Below are positions 46,529-55,902 of a DNA stretch of 64,000 nt, piece by piece; within the stretch, counting starts at the first letter, position 1; each line of letters begins with the position of its first letter. A model generated the notes under the pieces. The model saw only the letters and a list, made by a program, of their open reading frames with translations. It was not told the origin of the DNA and did no database searches. Origin of the DNA: Brucella anthropi ATCC 49188. Its GTDB lineage: Bacteria; Pseudomonadota; Alphaproteobacteria; Rhizobiales; Rhizobiaceae. The stretch is taken from the NCBI RefSeq assembly GCF_000017405.1, contig NC_009668.1:62001-126000 (forward strand), written 5' to 3'. The position numbers and the translations under genes were made by a program.

Positions 46529-46882
46529 TCACTCGAGGTCCTCCTGCTCGAAATGTTGGGTAACGTGAATATCGGTTGTTTCCAGACGCCCGGGCCCGAG
46601 ATTGATGAACTTGTGCGGTATGTTTGCCGGACCGAAGACAACCTGTCCCTCCGTCGCCTCGATCTGTTCATCGCCAACAATGAACAGGGCATTTCCCTGA
46701 CGGACGATGAAAATCTCGTCATAGGGGTGCCGGTGCAGTTTGGGACCATGCCCTACAACATCGGTCGAGAAGAATATGATCGACGCATCGGTGCCAAATC
46801 TCTTGCCTTCGACGCGCCCAGACCAGGCATCATCACGCCTCGCCCATTCTTCTCTTTTCAAGACAACGGCTTGTTTCGTCAA
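46529..46882 (-). CDS. Cupin-domain protein
   Basis: A 117-residue single-domain cupin. Motif 1 is GPKLHRHPYDEIFIVRQG with metal ligands His, His and Glu; motif 2 is PANIPHKFINLG with the last His. Such small cupins act as isomerases, dioxygenases or ligand sensors. The start is a TTG with GGGAG seven bases upstream; no ATG is available without losing the first strand. It follows the Fbp-type permease by 74 bp and is probably the last gene of that operon, so it may act on the transported compound. Confidence 0.75.
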   Translation of the reverse strand: MTKQAVVLKREEWARRDDAWSGRVEGKRFGTDASIIFFSTDVVGHGPKLHRHPYDEIFIVRQGNALFIVGDEQIEATEGQVVFGPANIPHKFINLGPGRLETTDIHVTQHFEQEDLE

Positions 46883-46956
46883 AACGGTTCTCCCGGCTTT
46901 TCAAGGCACTGGAATTTCGACCCTGCTGTTGGCATTTCCCGATTGGGAACGGAAGG

Positions 46957-48636
46957 TCAAATTCTAACGAGACCGGAGCGCTTCAACAACCCCATCAGAA
47001 CCAAGGGCAAAAGCGTGGTGATGAGAATGGCGATGAATGCCATGGCCATGCCGAGGCCGACTGAGCCTTGCTCGAACTGACGCCAGATGAAGATCGAGAT
47101 GGTCTGCATTCCAACCGGAGCCACCAGTATCGATGCGACGAGCTCACGCGTGGCGACGGCAAAGACGAGCAACATCGCCGTTATCAGGCTGGGGGCGATC
47201 AGAGGCAGCATGATGCGCCGGAAAGCGGTAAAGCTGTTTGCGCCGCACACTCGTGCCGCAGCTTCCAGATTGTCGCCGATCTGGTGGAAGGCAGCCGATG
47301 CATAGCGGATCGGCTGCGGCAGAAGAATGCAACAATAGGCAAGCAGCAGGATCAGCGGCGTATTGTAGGGCGAGACAGGCAGCATCGGCTGGTTCCATGC
47401 CAGAATGAGACCGACGGCCACAACGACGCCGGGCAGGGCATTGGGCAGGACGGTCAGTATGTCGAGCCAGAAACGCCCGCGAAAGCGCATCTTCACCACG
47501 GCATAGGCGGCAACCGCGCCGAGCAGTCCTGTCAGCAGGGCACTCGCAACACCGAGTGACAGGCTGTTGACCAGTGCACGCATGCCACCTGCGCTGTCTT
47601 CGGCAATGGCTGCAAAATTGTCGAAGCCGAGGTTCGATGGGGTCAACCCGCCAGATACGGTTTTGGAAAGAGCGGTCGCCAGAATGGCCAGCAGAGGAAT
47701 GCCGGTCGCAGCAAAGGCGATGATGGCGAACAGAACCACCACCGGAATTGTAAGGGCCCCAAGCGGACGCTTGTCCTTTGCCTGCGGCTTGCCGCCCGTC
47801 GTCACATAGGAGCGGCGCGTCAGTATCCAGCGCTGGACGAGAAAGGCGGCCAGCGACAGGCATACAAGCGCCAGCGAAAAGACGGCAGCTCCTGCAAGGT
47901 CGATAGGCCAGTCGGAAATGCGCAGATCAATTTCCGTTACCAGAACGTCAAAGCCGGAACGGCGTCCAAGGGCTGCTGGCGTACCGTATTCCTCGATAGC
48001 TGCCGCGAAAACCAGAAGAAGACTTGCCGCGAGGCCCGGCGTCGCCAGGGGCAGGGTAATGCGGAAGAAGGAGCGCCACGGCGAAGCCCCGAACACCCGT
48101 CCGACATCGGAATAACGAGCGCCAACTGCTTCAATCGTACGCGACACCGCGAAATAGACGAGCGGAAACGTGTTCAGCGCCATGACGAAGCTCATGCCTG
48201 CGACAGAAAACAGGAATGGAGCCAGATTGAAACCTGTGAGCTGTTCAAGATAACCGCGCGGCTGCAGGGTCATTATCCAGCCAAGCGTGGCAATATAGGG
48301 CGGGATCATGAAGGGCACGAGCATCAGCACGTCCCATAATATGGCGAACGGCACCTTGTAGAGTGCCCGGAAAACTGCAAGCGGTACGGCGATGAGGGCA
48401 GAAAGCACAACCACCGAAAGCCCGAGCAGAACGGTATTGCTGCTCATGCGCAAAAGCTTCGGGTCTTCAAACAGGGCCGAGAGATGCAGAAAAGGCTCGG
48501 CCAGCGAGCCTCTCCCCAGTTGCGGAAAGATTGCCTGAAGGACGATGAAGACAAACGGCACCGCGACAATGAATGCAAGCCCGGCTACCGCAACAAATCC
48601 GAGCGGGTTGCCAGCCGCCGCACTGCCTGTCTTCAT
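46957..48636 (-). CDS. Fbp-type ABC transporter permease, two fused domains
   Basis: A 559-residue permease with two transporter domains in one chain, about 12 hydrophobic helices. Two EAA-type loops are seen: VGRVFGASPWRSFFRITLPLATPG in the first half and AARVCGANSFTAFRRIMLPLIAPS in the second. This layout is that of FbpB/AfuB for ferric iron and of related importers for thiamine or phosphonates. The ATG at 48636 follows GGGGGACAGACAGAT; the frame extends upstream without merit. It lies 20 bp after the binding-protein gene. Confidence 0.87.
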   Translation of the reverse strand: MKTGSAAAGNPLGFVAVAGLAFIVAVPFVFIVLQAIFPQLGRGSLAEPFLHLSALFEDPKLLRMSSNTVLLGLSVVVLSALIAVPLAVFRALYKVPFAILWDVLMLVPFMIPPYIATLGWIMTLQPRGYLEQLTGFNLAPFLFSVAGMSFVMALNTFPLVYFAVSRTIEAVGARYSDVGRVFGASPWRSFFRITLPLATPGLAASLLLVFAAAIEEYGTPAALGRRSGFDVLVTEIDLRISDWPIDLAGAAVFSLALVCLSLAAFLVQRWILTRRSYVTTGGKPQAKDKRPLGALTIPVVVLFAIIAFAATGIPLLAILATALSKTVSGGLTPSNLGFDNFAAIAEDSAGGMRALVNSLSLGVASALLTGLLGAVAAYAVVKMRFRGRFWLDILTVLPNALPGVVVAVGLILAWNQPMLPVSPYNTPLILLLAYCCILLPQPIRYASAAFHQIGDNLEAAARVCGANSFTAFRRIMLPLIAPSLITAMLLVFAVATRELVASILVAPVGMQTISIFIWRQFEQGSVGLGMAMAFIAILITTLLPLVLMGLLKRSGLVRI

Positions 48637-48656
48637 ATCTGTCTGTCCCCCAAGTA

Positions 48657-49619
48657 TTAGTTGCTGGCTGCGAAAGCGGCGCCGAATTCCTTCAGCGTAT
48701 CGTTGCGCTTGCCATAGACTTCCTTGGCGTCGATCGGCAGGATTTTCAGGTCGCCGATCAGCGGGCGATTGGCCGGAATGTCGGTGCGCGACGGCATCAG
48801 ATAGGTGTCGGCAACCATTTTCTGGCCTTCGTCGGACAGCATATAATCGATGAACTGCTTGGCTTCGTCCTGGTTCTTCGACCATTTGAGGATCATGGCC
48901 GGTCGCGGTGCAATCACTGTGCCGGATGTCGGGAAAATGACGTCGATGGATTCACCCTTGGCCTTGCCCGCGAGCGAGATGTAGTCGACGGCACCGAACA
49001 CGGCGGCCTTGGCGCCCTGAAGGACGGGGTTCAAAGCTTCTGCATTGGCACCGGCGACAGTTGCGCCATTTTCGTGCAGGTTCCGGAACAGGTCCCAACC
49101 CTGTTGCGCCTGAAGGGCGGCAACGAGCTCGAAGGTTGCTCCCGACTGTGCCGGGTCCGGCAGATTGACGAGATCCTTGTATTCAGGCTTGGCGAGATCC
49201 GCCCATTCGGCGGGCTTCGGCGTCTTGCTGGCAGGGTTCCACGCGATACCGAGGGCAGAGACGCCCTGCGCGACCGCTGTTTCATTCTTGAGGAAATCCG
49301 GCACTTTTTCGGCGTTCAGGCTGGTATAGGCGACCAACCAGTCACGCTTGGCGAAGTCGGTTGCCGTATCCCATGAGGCCGAGATCAGAACGTCGACAAC
49401 CGGATTGGCGGCTTCCGCTTCGATGCGCGCCATGACTTTGCCGGTCGTTGCCTGAAAGACATTGACCTTCGCACCGGTCTTGGCGGTGAAGCCTGCGGCA
49501 AGCTTTTCGATCAGGCTGCCCGGACCAGCCGAGTAAACCGTGATATCTGCATAGGCCGCAGTGCTGGCCAGCAAAGCGGTGACAAGCGCAAGCCCCGCGC
49601 CGAGAATGGATTTTTTCAT
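48657..49619 (-). CDS. Fbp-type ABC transporter substrate-binding protein
   Basis: A 320-residue periplasmic binding protein of the FbpA/AfuA/ThiB class. The signal peptide ends at AAYAD (about residue 24) and the mature chain begins ITVYSAGPGSLIEKLAAGF. The tandem tyrosines that bind ferric iron in FbpA are not seen: the matching region reads AAVFGAVDYISLAGKAKGE. The ligand may therefore be an organic anion or phosphonate in place of iron. It lies between the ATPase gene (33 bp upstream) and the permease gene. Confidence 0.82.
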   Translation of the reverse strand: MKKSILGAGLALVTALLASTAAYADITVYSAGPGSLIEKLAAGFTAKTGAKVNVFQATTGKVMARIEAEAANPVVDVLISASWDTATDFAKRDWLVAYTSLNAEKVPDFLKNETAVAQGVSALGIAWNPASKTPKPAEWADLAKPEYKDLVNLPDPAQSGATFELVAALQAQQGWDLFRNLHENGATVAGANAEALNPVLQGAKAAVFGAVDYISLAGKAKGESIDVIFPTSGTVIAPRPAMILKWSKNQDEAKQFIDYMLSDEGQKMVADTYLMPSRTDIPANRPLIGDLKILPIDAKEVYGKRNDTLKEFGAAFAASN

Positions 49620-49652
49620 GTTTGCCTCCTGAGATATTCCTGATGGAATGGT

Positions 49653-50732
49653 CTATTTTGAGAACCAGCGCAGCTGGCTGGCATCGACGGAGATGCCGAC
49701 CGGAACGCCGGGTGAAAGACGGATGCTGTCGAGATAGGTCAGTTCGTGGCCGTCCTGCTGCGAGCCGATGCGCACTGTGGTCAGATGACCGTCGCCGCGA
49801 AACTGCGAGCGCAGGACCGTTGCCGGGATTGCAGCTTCATGGACGGGCACGCTGCGAACCGAGCGCGACGGCAACAAGACATGCGTTGCCTGTCCCGCAT
49901 GAGAGCCATGGGCGATGTGGATCTCGGTGCGTGCAATCCTGTAGGCGTTTTCACGCCGCTCCACCGGGACGACACAGCCGAGCCGCAGAAAATCTGCGAC
50001 TTCCGGTGTTGTCGGTTCTGCGACAAGCGCCTCGGGGGCGGCGAGCTGTTCGATCACACCGGCGCGCATGACAGCTACCTGATCGGCAAGCGAGAAAGCT
50101 TCGCTCTGGTCGTGGGTGACATAGATCGCGGTCAGGCCGAGATTGGCGACAAGCTGTCCGATCTCGGTGACCATGTTTTCGCGCAGTTCGCGGTCGAGAT
50201 TGGAAAGCGGCTCGTCGAACAATACCAGTCCCGGCTCGGCGACGATGGCGCGGGCAATGGCGACGCGTTGCTGCTGGCCGCCCGACATATCGCTGATGGC
50301 ACGCTCGCCGAAGCCCGAAAGACCGACGCGGTCGAGTGCCGAGGCAACACGCTTTTCGCGCTCTGCACGGCCGAAGCCGCGCATTTCGAGCGGAAAGGAC
50401 ACATTGCCGAAAACAGTCATATGCGGCCAGAGCGCATAATCCTGAAACACCATGCCGAGATGGCGCTTCTCAGGCGGAATGAACGATCCTGTCTTGGCAT
50501 CGGCGACGGTGACGCCGTTGATTGTGATCGAGCCCTTCGTCGGGGCGAGAAGGCCAGCCACGAGACGGAGCAGCGTTGTCTTGCCGCAACCGGATGGCCC
50601 GAGCAAAGCGAGCGTCTGTCCCTTCGGCAGTGAAAGATCGATATTTTTCAAGATGGTGGCCGTGCCGTAGGCCAGATTCAGCCCTTCGGCCCGAACGGCG
50701 ACATCCGCTTTAATATTCGAGGAATGCAACAT
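49653..50732 (-). CDS. Fbp-type ABC transporter ATP-binding protein
   Basis: A 359-residue ATPase of the FbpC/PotA class. Walker A is GPSGCGKTT, signature [14 protein letters not shown] and Walker B LVLFDEPLSNLD. A C-terminal TOBE-like domain fills the last 120 residues. I use the ATG at 50732; a TTG five codons upstream is possible. First gene of the operon ATPase-binding protein-permease-cupin and divergent from the lipocalin gene. The 145-bp gap contains a GCATGAC direct repeat (50774-50780 and 50785-50791). Confidence 0.87.
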   Translation of the reverse strand: MLHSSNIKADVAVRAEGLNLAYGTATILKNIDLSLPKGQTLALLGPSGCGKTTLLRLVAGLLAPTKGSITINGVTVADAKTGSFIPPEKRHLGMVFQDYALWPHMTVFGNVSFPLEMRGFGRAEREKRVASALDRVGLSGFGERAISDMSGGQQQRVAIARAIVAEPGLVLFDEPLSNLDRELRENMVTEIGQLVANLGLTAIYVTHDQSEAFSLADQVAVMRAGVIEQLAAPEALVAEPTTPEVADFLRLGCVVPVERRENAYRIARTEIHIAHGSHAGQATHVLLPSRSVRSVPVHEAAIPATVLRSQFRGDGHLTTVRIGSQQDGHELTYLDSIRLSPGVPVGISVDASQLRWFSK

Positions 50733-50877
50733 TTTCCCACAATCCAAATAGATTGGGAGCTTCTATTCCGATTGCATGACAGTGGCATGACGCTGCGGAA
50801 GCTCATCTTGTTTACCGTCGGGAACCAATCGCCATCGCATCGGTTTGTCCCTTCATGCGACAAAGGAAGGGAAGACA

Positions 50878-51414
50878 ATGAGATTTGGAAAGCTTGCTCT
50901 TGGTCTGACAGGATTGGCGGTAGGATATGCGCTGACACGGGCAAGTTCGCCGCAAATCCCGCAGGGTATCGTGCCGGTAAAACCCTTCGATCTCACGCGT
51001 TATCTCGGCAAGTGGTACGAGATCGGGCGGCTTGAAAACCGCTTCGAGCGCGGTTTAACCCGGACGACGGCGGAATATTCATTGAATCCCGATCAAACCG
51101 TAAAAGTGGTCAATCGCGGCTTCGATCCATGGAAAGCGCGTTGGACACAAGCCACAGGAATCGCTCGCTTTGTGCGATCTGCCGATGAAGGCGCGTTGAA
51201 AGTTTCATTCTTTGGACCCTTCTACGGGGGCTATAATATCGTGGATATCGATGAAGACGACTACCAGTGGTCGATCATTGTCGGTTCGACGCGGAGCTAT
51301 TTCTGGGTGCTTTCGCGCGAGCCCGAGGCAAGCGGAGAGCTGAAGGCGCGAGCGGTCGCACAGGCCCTCCTGTTGGGGATCAATCCAGACACTATTTTGT
51401 GGGTGCCGCAATAA
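50878..51414 (+). CDS. Lipocalin family protein (Blc-like)
   Basis: A 178-residue bacterial lipocalin. The N-terminus is hydrophobic (about residues 4-20) and acts as a signal or anchor, but there is no lipobox cysteine, unlike E. coli Blc. The family GxW motif is GKWYEIGRLENRFERG with Gly44 and Trp46, and the second motif YNIVDIDEDDYQWSIIVG lies near residue 122. It should bind lipids or other small hydrophobic molecules at the envelope. The ATG follows AAGGAAGGGAAGACA. It is a single gene with its own terminator. Confidence 0.88.
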   Translation: MRFGKLALGLTGLAVGYALTRASSPQIPQGIVPVKPFDLTRYLGKWYEIGRLENRFERGLTRTTAEYSLNPDQTVKVVNRGFDPWKARWTQATGIARFVRSADEGALKVSFFGPFYGGYNIVDIDEDDYQWSIIVGSTRSYFWVLSREPEASGELKARAVAQALLLGINPDTILWVPQ

Positions 51415-51432
51415 GCGCGAAAACCCTGCATC

Positions 51433-51458
51433 AAAAGGCCCGCCGAAGCGGGCCTTTT
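51433..51458. terminator. Bidirectional terminator between lipocalin and aldehyde dehydrogenase
   Basis: Perfect 11-bp stem (51433-51443 with 51448-51458), CGAA loop, with A and T runs at both ends. It lies 18 bases after the lipocalin stop and 9 bases after the end of the convergent dehydrogenase gene. Confidence 0.9.
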
Positions 51459-51467
51459 GGTTCTGAT

Positions 51468-53864
51468 CTATGCCCCGTATGGCACCCAGATATTCTTCAC
51501 CTGAATGGCACGGCGCAGATAATCCCGGCCCTGTCCTTCGGTCTTGTTGAACCAGTTCGGCAAGCGGCCATTGGTGACCCATGTGGCCTTGAGGTTTCCG
51601 GCTGACGCCTTTTCGGCCATTGCGCTGCCCTCACGTGAACCAAAATACCAGAGCGCAGCAACGTCATCATGTTCGGCAAGTGTCTTCGTCAGAAGGTCAC
51701 GCTCGCCAGTGACGATGTTGACCACGCCGCCGGGCACGTCGGACGTGTCGAGCACCTGATAGAAATCACCTGCGATCAGCGGATGACGGCTCGATGGTAC
51801 AACGACCGTCCGGTTACCCATGGCAATGGCGGGAAGTACCAGTGAAACGAACGAGAGAAGCGGCGCTTCGTCGGGGCAGACGATGCCCATCACGCCCCAT
51901 GGTTCGTTCATCGCCAGTGTCACATGACGCGACTTGGTGGAATGAACCGCTCCGTCGAACTTGTCGGCCTGTGCGGCATAATAGAAAATCCGGCGCAGCG
52001 CGGTTTCAAATTCCTCTTCCGCTTTCTTTTCGCTGACGCCGGTGCTTTCGATCAGCCGTGCCACGAAGTCCGTGCGGCGTGCATCGAGGTTTTCGCCAAG
52101 ATAATAGAGCACCTGAGCCCGGTTATGCGCAGTGGCTGCGCCCCAGCTTCCAGCCTTGCTTGCAGCTTCCACCGCATTGCGGATGTCCTTGCGGTTGCCG
52201 ATGCCAGCCTGACCGATGACCGAGCCGCCCTTGCCGGTGACCGAATAGCTATAGCCGCCATCCGGACGTGCCTGCTTGCCGCCAATATAGTTCTTCATCG
52301 TGCGGTCGATACCGTTGATGGTGATCTTGTCGTCGCCGGAGGGCGAAGCTGATGGCACGAAGGCTTCCGCAATCTTGGTCGCGGACAGTGCCTTTTCCCA
52401 ATCGGAGACGAGATATTCGTACATGCCTTCGCGTGCGCCTTCGCGACCGAACCCGCTTTCGCGATAGCCACCGAAGCCTGCGCCTGCATCCAGCATGTTT
52501 GTGCAGTTGATCCAGACGACGCCGGCCTTCACCCGCGCAGCAAGATCGAGTGCGACATTGATGTTTTCGGACCAGATCGAAGCGGCCAATCCGTAACGTG
52601 TGTTGTTGGCGAGCGAGACGGCTTCGTCCGGTGTGCGGAAAGTTGTCGCCGCCGCAATCGGTCCGAAGATTTCCACCTGACAGACGGTTGATGCCTGATC
52701 CACTTCGGTGAAGAAGCCGGGCGCGATGTAATTGCCCTTTGCGGGTAGCAGGTTCGGCGTCTGCCAGAGCTCGCCGCCCTCCTCAATGCCCTTCTGGATC
52801 AGATCGGAAATGCGCTTCACCTGACCGGGTGAAACGATGGCGCCGACATCGGTGGATTTATCCAGCGGATCACCCACGCGCAATGTCTCGAGACGCTTTC
52901 TGAGTTTGGCATAGAAGCGCTCGGCAATGCCTTCCTGCACGAGCAGGCGCGACCCGGCGCAACAGACTTCGCCCTGATTGAACCAGATGGCATCGACCAC
53001 GCCTTCAACTGCGGCATCAAGATCGGCATCTTCAAAGACGATGAAGGGCGATTTTCCGCCCAGTTCCAGCGACAGTTTCTTGCCCGATCCGGCAATCTGT
53101 TCGCGGATGACGCGACCAACCTGTGTCGAGCCGGTGAAGGCCACCTTGTCCACGCCGTCATGGCCGCAGATTTCCGCACCGGTGCTACCATCGCCCTGCA
53201 CGACGTTGACGACACCGGCGGGCAGGCCGACTTCATGGCAGATCTCGGCAAAGGCAATGGCCGAGAGCGGCGTCAGATCGGCAGGTTTCAGCACGACCGT
53301 GTTACCGGCGGCCAAAGCTGGTGCGATCTTCCAGGCAAGCATGAGAAGCGGGAAATTCCACGGAATGACCTGACCGCAGACGCCAACGGGCGAAAAGCCC
53401 TTGAACTCATCTTCCAACATCTCGGCCCAGCCTGCATAGTGATAGAAGTGACGGGCGGCGAGCGGAATGTCGATGTCGCGGGTTTCGCGGATCGGCTTGC
53501 CGTTGTCCATGGTTTCCAGTACGGCCAGAAAACGCTCGCGCTTCTGAATATGGCGCGCGATGGCATAGAGATACTTGGCCCGCTCATAGCCCGAAAGTTT
53601 GGACCATTTGCCAAAAGCGGTGCGGGCGGCTTTCACCGCCTGATCGACATCATCCGCGTTGCCGCAGGTGATTTCGGCGAGCTTGTCACCATTGGCCGGA
53701 TTGGCAACCGCAATTGCCTTGCGGCCTTCCGGTTTGACAAAGGTCCCGTTGATATAGTGGCCGAAGGAACGGCCATGCTGTTCCAGCCACAGGTTCACAT
53801 CGCCGTTTGCTTCGGGGGAAGGTCCATATTCCATGGTCTTCAGGATGTCCTTGATGGGTCGCAT
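51468..53864 (-). CDS. ALDH16-type aldehyde dehydrogenase with two domains
   Basis: A 798-residue protein with a full aldehyde dehydrogenase domain (about 35-500) followed by a second, shorter one (about 525-798), the layout of the ALDH16 family. In domain one the catalytic Cys301 (GEVCCAGSR) and general base Glu267 (LELGGKS) are present. Domain two keeps the fold segments (for example PWGVMGIVCPDEAPLLSF) but has no Cys/Glu pair, so it looks catalytically dead. It is last in the pentose operon, 74 bp after deoC. A fitting role is oxidation of the acetaldehyde released by DeoC to acetate, which is inference. Confidence 0.88.
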   Translation of the reverse strand: MRPIKDILKTMEYGPSPEANGDVNLWLEQHGRSFGHYINGTFVKPEGRKAIAVANPANGDKLAEITCGNADDVDQAVKAARTAFGKWSKLSGYERAKYLYAIARHIQKRERFLAVLETMDNGKPIRETRDIDIPLAARHFYHYAGWAEMLEDEFKGFSPVGVCGQVIPWNFPLLMLAWKIAPALAAGNTVVLKPADLTPLSAIAFAEICHEVGLPAGVVNVVQGDGSTGAEICGHDGVDKVAFTGSTQVGRVIREQIAGSGKKLSLELGGKSPFIVFEDADLDAAVEGVVDAIWFNQGEVCCAGSRLLVQEGIAERFYAKLRKRLETLRVGDPLDKSTDVGAIVSPGQVKRISDLIQKGIEEGGELWQTPNLLPAKGNYIAPGFFTEVDQASTVCQVEIFGPIAAATTFRTPDEAVSLANNTRYGLAASIWSENINVALDLAARVKAGVVWINCTNMLDAGAGFGGYRESGFGREGAREGMYEYLVSDWEKALSATKIAEAFVPSASPSGDDKITINGIDRTMKNYIGGKQARPDGGYSYSVTGKGGSVIGQAGIGNRKDIRNAVEAASKAGSWGAATAHNRAQVLYYLGENLDARRTDFVARLIESTGVSEKKAEEEFETALRRIFYYAAQADKFDGAVHSTKSRHVTLAMNEPWGVMGIVCPDEAPLLSFVSLVLPAIAMGNRTVVVPSSRHPLIAGDFYQVLDTSDVPGGVVNIVTGERDLLTKTLAEHDDVAALWYFGSREGSAMAEKASAGNLKATWVTNGRLPNWFNKTEGQGRDYLRRAIQVKNIWVPYGA

Positions 53865-53881
53865 TTCAAATTTTCCTTACG

Positions 53882-53927
53882 AGCATTTCCAGCAAAAGTG
53901 CGAAGTGGTTTTGCGCAGGAGAATGCG
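53882..53927 (+). repeat. Dispersed intergenic repeat, copy B
   Basis: Second copy of the element at 2648-2693, opposite orientation, in the 74-bp gap between deoC and the aldehyde dehydrogenase gene. It begins AGCATTTCCAGCAAAAGTGC. Being inside an operon, it would be part of the messenger RNA. Confidence 0.6.
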
Positions 53928-53938
53928 AAATTCCAAGT

Positions 53939-54898
53939 TTAAGCAGCGGCGTGACGGTTGGCGGCGGAGTAGCGCCCGGTCACGAAGTGCTCCAATTGCC
54001 GTTCGATATCGCCAAGCATCGACGATGCGCCGATGCGGAACAGGTCGGGCTCCAGCCAGCGATTGCCGAGTTCTTCCTTCATCAGCGTGAGCCAGGCCAG
54101 CGCGTCCTTTGCGGTCTTGAGGCCGCCCGCGGGTTTGAAGCCGACACTCTGACCGGAAAGCTCGCCATAATCGCGCAGCGCCCGCACCATGGTCAGGCTC
54201 ACTGGCAAGGTGGCGTTGACGTCTTCCTTGCCCGTCGAGGTCTTGATGAAATCGGAGCCTGCCTGCATCGCCACCATCGAGGCGCGATAAACATTGGTCA
54301 GCGTATTGAGATCGCCGGTGGCGAGGATCGCCTTCATATGCGCATCCCCGCAGACTTCGCGCATGGCGGCAATTTCATCGTAAAGAGCCGACCAATTCTG
54401 TGTCAGCACATGCTCGCGCGTAATCACGATGTCGATTTCATCTGCGCCCTGTTCGACGGCATAGGTGATTTCAGCAAGGCGGAGCGGCAGCGGCGTCAGT
54501 CCGGCGGGAAAGCCTGTCGCCACCGAGGCAACCGGAATGCCGGAACCCTCAAGCGCCTTCACGGCATGGGACACCATGGTGGGATAAACGCAGACCGCGC
54601 CGGTGGTGATGCCTGCATCTGCAAGGCCGAGCGCTTCCAGAATATCCTCGCGCACCGGACGGCGCGCCTTGGCGCAGAGCCTGCGCACGCGGCCCGCCGT
54701 GTCGTCGCCTGCAAGCGTCGTCAGGTCTATGCACTGGATGGCGCGGATGAGCCACGCCGCCTGATATTCCTTTTTCACCGAACGGCGGGCGCTAATCGTA
54801 GCGGCACGGCGCTCGGAAGCGCTGCGATTGACGGACATATCCTCAAACCATTCCGGCTTGAGCGGTGTCCCGTTATTGCGGGGGAGGGCTTCGGTCAT
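53939..54898 (-). CDS. deoC: Deoxyribose-phosphate aldolase
   Basis: A 319-residue class I aldolase that splits 2-deoxy-D-ribose 5-phosphate into glyceraldehyde 3-phosphate and acetaldehyde. The Schiff-base lysine is Lys219 (DFIKTSTGK), the second lysine Lys255 (VGFKPAGG) and the Asp is in GADEIDIVI near 156. It is longer than E. coli DeoC (259) by an N-terminal extension of about 60 residues. I use the ATG after CGGACAATGAA; a TTG 24 bases upstream is less likely. It sits between the kinase and aldehyde dehydrogenase genes. Confidence 0.92.
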   Translation of the reverse strand: MTEALPRNNGTPLKPEWFEDMSVNRSASERRAATISARRSVKKEYQAAWLIRAIQCIDLTTLAGDDTAGRVRRLCAKARRPVREDILEALGLADAGITTGAVCVYPTMVSHAVKALEGSGIPVASVATGFPAGLTPLPLRLAEITYAVEQGADEIDIVITREHVLTQNWSALYDEIAAMREVCGDAHMKAILATGDLNTLTNVYRASMVAMQAGSDFIKTSTGKEDVNATLPVSLTMVRALRDYGELSGQSVGFKPAGGLKTAKDALAWLTLMKEELGNRWLEPDLFRIGASSMLGDIERQLEHFVTGRYSAANRHAAA

Positions 54899-54938
54899 TT
54901 CATTGTCCGTTCGTGGGTTCAATTACGTTCAAGTGCGA

Positions 54939-55883
54939 TCAGGCACGTTCGGTCGAAGGGGCGTGATCGCGGCAGAACGTTTCGAATTCTTCCTGGCTGG
55001 CATAGGCTTTCTGCGTGCCCGGCCGGGTGATGGAATGGGCCGCATAAAGAGCGGCCTTGCGAAGCGAGGCTTCCACATCGCCGGTCCCGGCGTAGAAGCG
55101 GGCAAAGGAGCCGATAAAAGCGTCGCCTGCGCCGGTCGTGTCTTTTGGTGTGACCTTGACCGGGGGAATATTGACGATTTCGCTGGCGGTAATCATGCGT
55201 GCGCCGCGTCCGCCGAGCGTGACAATGACGGTGCGGATGCCGCGCGCGATGAGCGAACGCGCAGCGGTAACGATCTCATCGTCCGTGCCGGTCGGCAGGC
55301 CGGAGAGGATCGCAAGCTCGCTCTCGTTCGGCACGAGAAAAGTCACCTGCCGGATCAGTTCGGGATCAAGGTCGGCGGCAGCAGGCGCAGGATTCAAAAT
55401 GGTTTCGATGCCGTTTTCAGCGGCGAAAGCGATGGTGTGGTAGACTGTCTCGACCGGAACTTCCATCTGCATCAGGATGAGGCCGCAAGCTTTCAGATCG
55501 TCGGCAGCCTTGTCGACTTCGGCAGGCAGAAGATCGGCATTGGCGCCCTTGACGATCAGGATCGAGTTTTCACCCGATGGTTCCACGAAGATGGGTGCTA
55601 CACCGCTCGACTTGCCGGGAACCTTGCGCACATGGCGCGTATCGACGCCGAACTCGTTCAGGTTGCGGATGGTATTGTCGGCAAAAATATCGTCGCCCAC
55701 ACGCGTGACCATCATCACATCTGCGCCAAGGCGCGCGGCAGCCACGGCCTGATTGGCGCCTTTTCCACCACAGCCGATTTCAAATGTCGGGGCTTCCAGC
55801 GTTTCGCCGGGGCCGGGCATACGGTTCACATAGGTGATGAGGTCCACCATGTTGGAGCCGACCACTCCGATCTTTCTGGTCAT
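54939..55883 (-). CDS. PfkB-family sugar kinase (ribokinase/deoxyribokinase)
   Basis: A 314-residue kinase. PfkB signature one is CGGKGANQAVAAARLG (38-53) and signature two DTTGAGDAFIGSF (248-260) with catalytic Asp254. It would phosphorylate ribose or, given deoC next door, 2-deoxyribose at the 5 position. The sequence alone does not separate RbsK from DeoK. I use the ATG preceded by AAAGGAACGTCTC; the longer frame is a shadow of the upstream gene. Confidence 0.87.
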   Translation of the reverse strand: MTRKIGVVGSNMVDLITYVNRMPGPGETLEAPTFEIGCGGKGANQAVAAARLGADVMMVTRVGDDIFADNTIRNLNEFGVDTRHVRKVPGKSSGVAPIFVEPSGENSILIVKGANADLLPAEVDKAADDLKACGLILMQMEVPVETVYHTIAFAAENGIETILNPAPAAADLDPELIRQVTFLVPNESELAILSGLPTGTDDEIVTAARSLIARGIRTVIVTLGGRGARMITASEIVNIPPVKVTPKDTTGAGDAFIGSFARFYAGTGDVEASLRKAALYAAHSITRPGTQKAYASQEEFETFCRDHAPSTERA

Positions 55884-55902
55884 GAGACGTTCCTTTGAAA
55901 TT

